A stretch of 9,942 nucleotides of DNA from Colwellia sp. GTDB taxonomy: Bacteria; Pseudomonadota; Gammaproteobacteria; Enterobacterales; Alteromonadaceae. Below, piece by piece: positions 6,876 through 9,942 of the stretch (within the stretch, counting starts at the first letter, position 1; the number at the start of each line of letters is the position of its first letter). The notes below the pieces were generated by a model. That model saw only the letters and a list, made by a program, of their open reading frames with translations, was not told the origin of the DNA and ran no database searches. The DNA is taken from positions 21,912 to 31,853 of the forward strand of contig DPHE01000102.1 of assembly GCA_003521815.1 (NCBI GenBank), given 5' to 3'. The translations under genes and the position numbers were made by a program.

Positions 6876-7628
6876 ATGAAATTATTATTAAGCAATGATG
6901 ATGGTGTAAATGCTTTAGGAATAAGAGTGCTTTACCAAGAGTTAGCTAAGCACTTTAACGTTAGCGTTATTGCGCCAGATCGAAACTGTAGTGGTGCGAG
7001 TAACTCGCTTACCTTACTGAACCCGTTACGAGCTCAAACACTGGAAAATGGTTTTATTTCAGTTAATGGCACACCGACCGACGCTGTTCATTTAGGCGTT
7101 AGTCAGTTAATGTCTTCAACACCTGATTTAGTGGTTGCCGGCATTAACAAAGGCCCTAACTTAGGGAATGACACCTTATATTCAGGAACTGTTGCCGCGG
7201 CTACTGAGGGGCGCCATATGGGGATACCTGCAATTGCTATCTCACTGCTTGGTAAGCACGAACAGTATTATCAAACTGCAGCTGTTATTACCGTCAAAAT
7301 AATACAACGTATTCAACATCACCCTCTAGCAGCTGATCAAATTCTCAATATTAATGTTCCTGATATCCCTTTATCTGAAATTAAAGGGATTAAGGTGACT
7401 CGCCTTGGTCATCGTCATAAGGCCGAAATGATGAAAAAAATGAAAGACCCTTGGCAACGTGATATTTATTGGTATGGTCGCTTAGGTGAAGAATTAGATG
7501 GTGGAGAGGGTACAGATTTTCATGCTGTGGCGAATAACTATGTATCAGTTACACCATTGACGGTTGATATGACAGCACACAATAGTATAAATAATATGAC
7601 AAAATGGATTAGTGAAGTAACGTTATGA
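6876..7628 (+). CDS. surE: 5'/3'-nucleotidase SurE
   Basis: Divalent-metal-dependent phosphatase that acts on nucleoside 5'- and 3'-monophosphates, and in E. coli also on short polyphosphate; linked to survival in stationary phase. It has 250 residues, the usual size. The metal site is complete: D8 and D9 in LLSNDDGVNA, S39 in RNCSGASNSLT, and N91 in VAGINKGPNLG. VNGTPTDAVHLG at 63-74 and YSGTVAAATEGR are family motifs. The C-terminal region ends with the domain-closing VSVTPLTVDMTAH segment. The stop overlaps the pcm start as ATGA (7625-7628), so the two are probably translated together. The surE-pcm pair ahead of nlpD-rpoS is a conserved arrangement in gammaproteobacteria. Confidence 0.97.
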   Translation: MKLLLSNDDGVNALGIRVLYQELAKHFNVSVIAPDRNCSGASNSLTLLNPLRAQTLENGFISVNGTPTDAVHLGVSQLMSSTPDLVVAGINKGPNLGNDTLYSGTVAAATEGRHMGIPAIAISLLGKHEQYYQTAAVITVKIIQRIQHHPLAADQILNINVPDIPLSEIKGIKVTRLGHRHKAEMMKKMKDPWQRDIYWYGRLGEELDGGEGTDFHAVANNYVSVTPLTVDMTAHNSINNMTKWISEVTL

Positions 7629-8296
7629 GAAGCAATACCATAAAAAGTCGAGTGAGTGAAAAATCAAAACGTAGTGGTGAACTTTTAGCACAAAAACTAC
7701 ACGCTGAGGGCATAACTAACCTACAGGTTTTACAGGCGATAGCTAACTCACCTAGGCATATTTTTATCCCTGAAATATTAGCGCATAAAGCTTATGAGAA
7801 TACTGCTTTACCTATAGGGCAGGGACAAACCATTTCACAGCCATATATTGTTGCTAAAATGTCGGAGTTATTACTTGGGAAAGAAGGTGATAGGCCAAGC
7901 AGTATCCTTGAGATTGGCACAGGATCAGGTTATCAAACCTCCATTTTGGCACAAATTACCGATAAAGTTTACTCCGTTGAGCGTATTAAGGCATTACAGT
8001 TTCAAGCAAAACGCTGTTTGCGATCTATGGATCTGCATAACATATCAATGAAACATGGCGATGGTTGGCAGGGCTGGGCAAGTAAAGCGCCATTTGACGC
8101 TATTATTGTTACTGCGGGTGCTTCAAGCGTACCACCGGCACTATTAGATCAACTTGTTGATGGCGGCCGCTTAATCATTCCGGTAGGGGAGCAAACACAA
8201 ATTTTAAAAATAATTACGCGCACAGGTGACACTTATAGTGAGCAACAAGTAGAAGCGGTGCGTTTTGTGCCATTAGTACCCGGAGATTTATTATAA
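7625..8296 (+). CDS. pcm: Protein-L-isoaspartate O-methyltransferase
   Basis: Uses S-adenosylmethionine to methylate L-isoaspartyl residues in damaged proteins, starting their repair to aspartyl; cytosolic. It has 223 residues against about 208 in E. coli; the difference is a basic N-terminal extension of about 15 residues (KSRVSEKSKR). The substrate loop PIGQGQTISQP is at 63-73. The AdoMet motif I LEIGTGSGYQT is at 95-105, followed by YSVERI, then HGDGWQGW and FDAIIVTAG. The end VRFVPLVPGDLL is typical. The start overlaps surE by four bases. An alternative start inside the extension would need a codon with no better ribosome site, so the coupled ATG is preferred. Its last A is shared with the next gene's ATG. 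Confidence 0.96.
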   Translation: MRSNTIKSRVSEKSKRSGELLAQKLHAEGITNLQVLQAIANSPRHIFIPEILAHKAYENTALPIGQGQTISQPYIVAKMSELLLGKEGDRPSSILEIGTGSGYQTSILAQITDKVYSVERIKALQFQAKRCLRSMDLHNISMKHGDGWQGWASKAPFDAIIVTAGASSVPPALLDQLVDGGRLIIPVGEQTQILKIITRTGDTYSEQQVEAVRFVPLVPGDLL

Positions 8297-8874
8297 TGTC
8301 GTTGTTCTCTGCCATATATGATTGGACGCTAAAATGGGCGGAACACAAATTTGCCCCTAGAATGTTGGCTTTATTAACGTTTGCTGAATCAGTTTTTTTC
8401 CCTATTCCACCAGACGTACTACTTGCGCCTATGGTTTTAGCTAAGCCAGAAAAAGCATGGCGGCTTGCCAGTTTAACCACAATCGCTTCAATTATTGGCG
8501 GCTCTGTGGGTTATCTATTGGGTTATTTGATGTTTGAACCTTGGATACAACCCTTAATAACGGAGTTTGGTTATCAACACCGTTTTGATACAGCAATGGC
8601 TTGGTTTAGTGAATGGGGTGTATGGGTGGTATTTATTGCCGGCTTTTCACCCATACCTTACAAACTATTTACGGTGAGTGCTGGCTTTTTACAAATGGCA
8701 TTTATACCTTTTTTAATCGCATCAGCAATTGGGCGAGGACTAAGGTTCTTTCTAGTTGCCGGGCTAATAAAGTGGGGCGGCAGTGCAATGGAGAAAAGTT
8801 TACGTAAATGGATTGATGTTTTGGGATGGGGGGTAGTTTCCTTGATTATCATTGCTTATTTTATTTTATACTAA
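8296..8874 (+). CDS. yqaA: YqaA-like DedA/VTT-domain inner-membrane protein
   Basis: Integral inner-membrane protein of the SNARE-associated/VTT (DedA) superfamily, YqaA branch. Related DedA proteins act in proton-dependent lipid or solute transport and envelope homeostasis; this branch has no firm biochemical role. The 192 residues contain hydrophobic segments at about 23-48, 57-80, 108-132, 134-158 and 172-191. Family-type motifs are AESVFFPIPPDVLLAP at 30-45 (acidic E31 and D40) and FSPIPYKLFTVSAG at 117-130, followed by GRGLRFF at 146-152 with R147 and R150. Acidic and Arg residues at such places are important in characterised DedA proteins; equating them is inference. It starts one base inside the pcm stop (TAATG), with GGAG at 8282-8285. 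The gene symbol is by family resemblance; E. coli YqaA is shorter. Confidence 0.85.
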   Translation: MSLFSAIYDWTLKWAEHKFAPRMLALLTFAESVFFPIPPDVLLAPMVLAKPEKAWRLASLTTIASIIGGSVGYLLGYLMFEPWIQPLITEFGYQHRFDTAMAWFSEWGVWVVFIAGFSPIPYKLFTVSAGFLQMAFIPFLIASAIGRGLRFFLVAGLIKWGGSAMEKSLRKWIDVLGWGVVSLIIIAYFILY

Positions 8875-8891
8875 TCAGGTTCACTGTTTAT

Positions 8892-9821
8892 ATGGTATCT
8901 AACTACATGAATGGCACTAGCATTCATATTACTCGCAGGCTTAATCAAAGCGCTTCTCGTAATATTATATTTTTATTTATAAAATTGCTCTGTTGTGTGC
9001 TTATTTCAATAAATATTGTCGCTTGTTCATCTAGAGATAAACCAGCGCCTGTTGTTACCGTTTATGGCAGCACACTGTTAAAAAATAGCGTTAAAAACAA
9101 TATTAACACTAATGAATACACGGTACGTTCAGGAGAAACATTATACTCCATAGCTTGGCGAGCAAACTCAGATGTACGCCAAATAGCTAAATTGAATAAA
9201 ATCTCGCCTCCTTATAATATTTATTCAGGACAAAAATTATTTTTAGTATCTAAAAATAAAGTAAAAAGTACGAAAGCTAGCAGTAGTAAGGATTTGAGCA
9301 AAAAACAGACTAAAAAAGCTAATGTGGCTAGTACTAAAAGGGTAAAAAATACTATTGCATCTTCTAAAAAGCAAGCGTATGGTAAAAATATAAGCAAGAA
9401 GACAATAGTACAAAGTGAGTTACCAAAGATAAAATTTTCACAAAAAATTAGTCATTGGCAATGGCCAGTAAAAGGTAATGTTATTGCAAAATTCTCTTCT
9501 AAAGTACAAGGTAATAAAGGGATAGATATAGCAGGACGCCGTGGCACTAAGATTAGATCTGCGGCAAATGGTAAAGTAGTTTACGCAGGTAGTGCGTTAA
9601 GAGGATATGGTAAGTTAATTATTGTAAAACATAATAATGATTACCTTAGTGCTTATGCTCACAATGACACAATCTTAGTAAAAGAACAGCAACAAATTAA
9701 ATCTGGTGATGTTATTGCTAAAATGGGTAATACAGATGCGCAAAGAGTTATGCTTCATTTTGAAGTTCGCTTTCGCGGTAAATCAGTGGACCCTCTAAAA
9801 TACTTACCAAAAACACAATAA
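8892..9821 (+). CDS. nlpD: NlpD-like lipoprotein with LysM and degenerate LytM domains
   Basis: Outer-membrane lipoprotein that, in E. coli, activates the septal amidase AmiC during daughter-cell separation. Numbered from the ATG at 8892 (309 aa), a hydrophobic stretch ends in the lipobox IVAC with lipidated C45. A LysM peptidoglycan-binding domain spans about 75-118 (YTVRSGETLYSIAW). Residues 121-170 form a very basic linker, and the LytM/M23 domain runs about 189-306 (WQWPVKGNVIAKF, GNKGIDIAG, ALRGYGKLIIVKH). Two metal ligands of active M23 peptidases are replaced: N208 for the first His and M287 for the first His of HxH, so it should be an activator, not an enzyme. An upstream in-frame ATG at 8826 would overlap yqaA and has no ribosome site. 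AGGT at 8877-8880 favours 8892, though 8907 is possible. It lies just before rpoS. Confidence 0.94.
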   Translation: MVSNYMNGTSIHITRRLNQSASRNIIFLFIKLLCCVLISINIVACSSRDKPAPVVTVYGSTLLKNSVKNNINTNEYTVRSGETLYSIAWRANSDVRQIAKLNKISPPYNIYSGQKLFLVSKNKVKSTKASSSKDLSKKQTKKANVASTKRVKNTIASSKKQAYGKNISKKTIVQSELPKIKFSQKISHWQWPVKGNVIAKFSSKVQGNKGIDIAGRRGTKIRSAANGKVVYAGSALRGYGKLIIVKHNNDYLSAYAHNDTILVKEQQQIKSGDVIAKMGNTDAQRVMLHFEVRFRGKSVDPLKYLPKTQ

Positions 9822-9873
9822 ATGTATTTAGCGTAAAATAGAAAATTTAATAATACTAATTAACAAAAATAAC

Positions 9874-9886
9874 AGGAGGTAATGTG
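9874..9886 (+). promoter_or_regulatory. Perfect Shine-Dalgarno with start-stop ATGTGA in the rpoS leader
   Basis: AGGAGGT at 9874-9880 is a full anti-16S match. One base later comes ATG directly followed by TGA (9882-9887). A GTG at 9884 opens a three-codon frame, GTG AAT AAT TAA. Both starts are closer than the ideal 5-9 bases, and no longer frame begins at the right distance. The site therefore does not serve a normal gene. It may be a ribosome-loading or stand-by site 45 bases before the next real start. Confidence 0.4.
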
Positions 9887-9911
9887 AATAATTAATACAG
9901 CGTTGATATTT

Positions 9912-9916
9912 AAGGA
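9912..9916 (+). promoter_or_regulatory. Ribosome binding site of the gene starting at 9925
   Basis: AAGGA at 9912-9916 lies 8 bases before the ATG at 9925, a normal spacing. It is the main support for calling a gene start so near the window edge. Confidence 0.6.
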
Positions 9917-9924
9917 AGAACAAT

Positions 9925-9942
9925 ATGTTAAGGGATAACAAT
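9925..9942 (+). CDS. rpoS: Start of the next gene, probably RNA polymerase sigma factor RpoS (partial)
   Basis: Only six codons are present (MLRDNN), running off the window. A good ribosome site precedes them and no stop intervenes. The call as rpoS rests on gene order: nlpD is followed by rpoS throughout most gammaproteobacteria. The residues themselves do not identify it; the N-terminus of RpoS varies between genera. In E. coli the main rpoS promoter lies inside nlpD and the long leader is a target of Hfq-dependent small RNAs. I could not pick out an equivalent promoter in nlpD here. The 103 bases after nlpD hold no terminator. Confidence 0.55.

Noticed and set aside
8214..8480. An 88-codon - strand open frame across the pcm-yqaA junction
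   Set aside because: It opposes two well-supported coding regions that overlap by one base, and shows no family features.
8826..8891. The longest possible nlpD reading frame starting at 8826
   Set aside because: It would overlap yqaA by 49 bases, has no Shine-Dalgarno before it, and adds a hydrophobic stretch before a second one that carries the lipobox.
9462..9812. Active M23 metallopeptidase
   Set aside because: The first His of HxxxD and the first His of HxH are replaced by Asn and Met, as expected for a non-enzymatic amidase activator.
9822..9924. Possible promoter or terminator between nlpD and the next gene
   Set aside because: AT-rich hexamers such as TTTAGC and TAATAC are present but fit poorly, and no GC-rich hairpin with a T-run exists. 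Nothing can be supported.

Overview
The window is an AT-rich chromosomal segment from a gammaproteobacterium. The protein sequences and gene order fit the Alteromonadales best, most likely the Colwellia/Thalassotalea group; that placement is inferred from recall, not from a search. Every gene lies on the + strand. There are no RNA genes, insertion sequences, phage genes or CRISPR repeats, and no gene-free stretch exceeds 170 bases.

Left part (1-3363). pyrG (CTP synthase) and eno (enolase) are adjacent, as in Escherichia coli. Here a hairpin terminator separates them, and a second, very clean terminator closes eno.

Middle (3364-4158). A single gene of unknown function (215 aa) sits between eno and the cell-division gene ftsB. 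It is the only gene here without a recognised family. It is followed by a 147-base intergenic region carrying the best promoter in the window: TTTACA, 16 bases, TATAAT, then a G/C-rich discriminator and a 12-base palindrome at the expected transcription start.

Right part (4159-9942). This promoter appears to drive a compact array: ftsB, ispD, ispF, truD, surE, pcm, a yqaA/DedA-like membrane protein gene, nlpD, and the first codons of what is very probably rpoS. Gaps run from -4 to about 40 bases up to nlpD, and no internal terminator was found. The products cover divisome assembly (FtsB), two steps of the MEP isoprenoid pathway (IspD, IspF), tRNA pseudouridine-13 formation (TruD), stationary-phase survival and protein repair (SurE, Pcm), an inner-membrane DedA-family protein, and a lipoprotein that activates septal amidases (NlpD). 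The general stress sigma factor follows. The shared theme is envelope and division functions joined to stress survival.

This is mostly a conserved housekeeping region, and I see no new multi-gene system. The points worth a second look are the unknown gene at 3364-4011, a perfect Shine-Dalgarno sequence followed by a start-stop ATGTGA in the rpoS leader, the architecture of the ftsB promoter, and a short tandem duplication that extends the IspD C-terminus.
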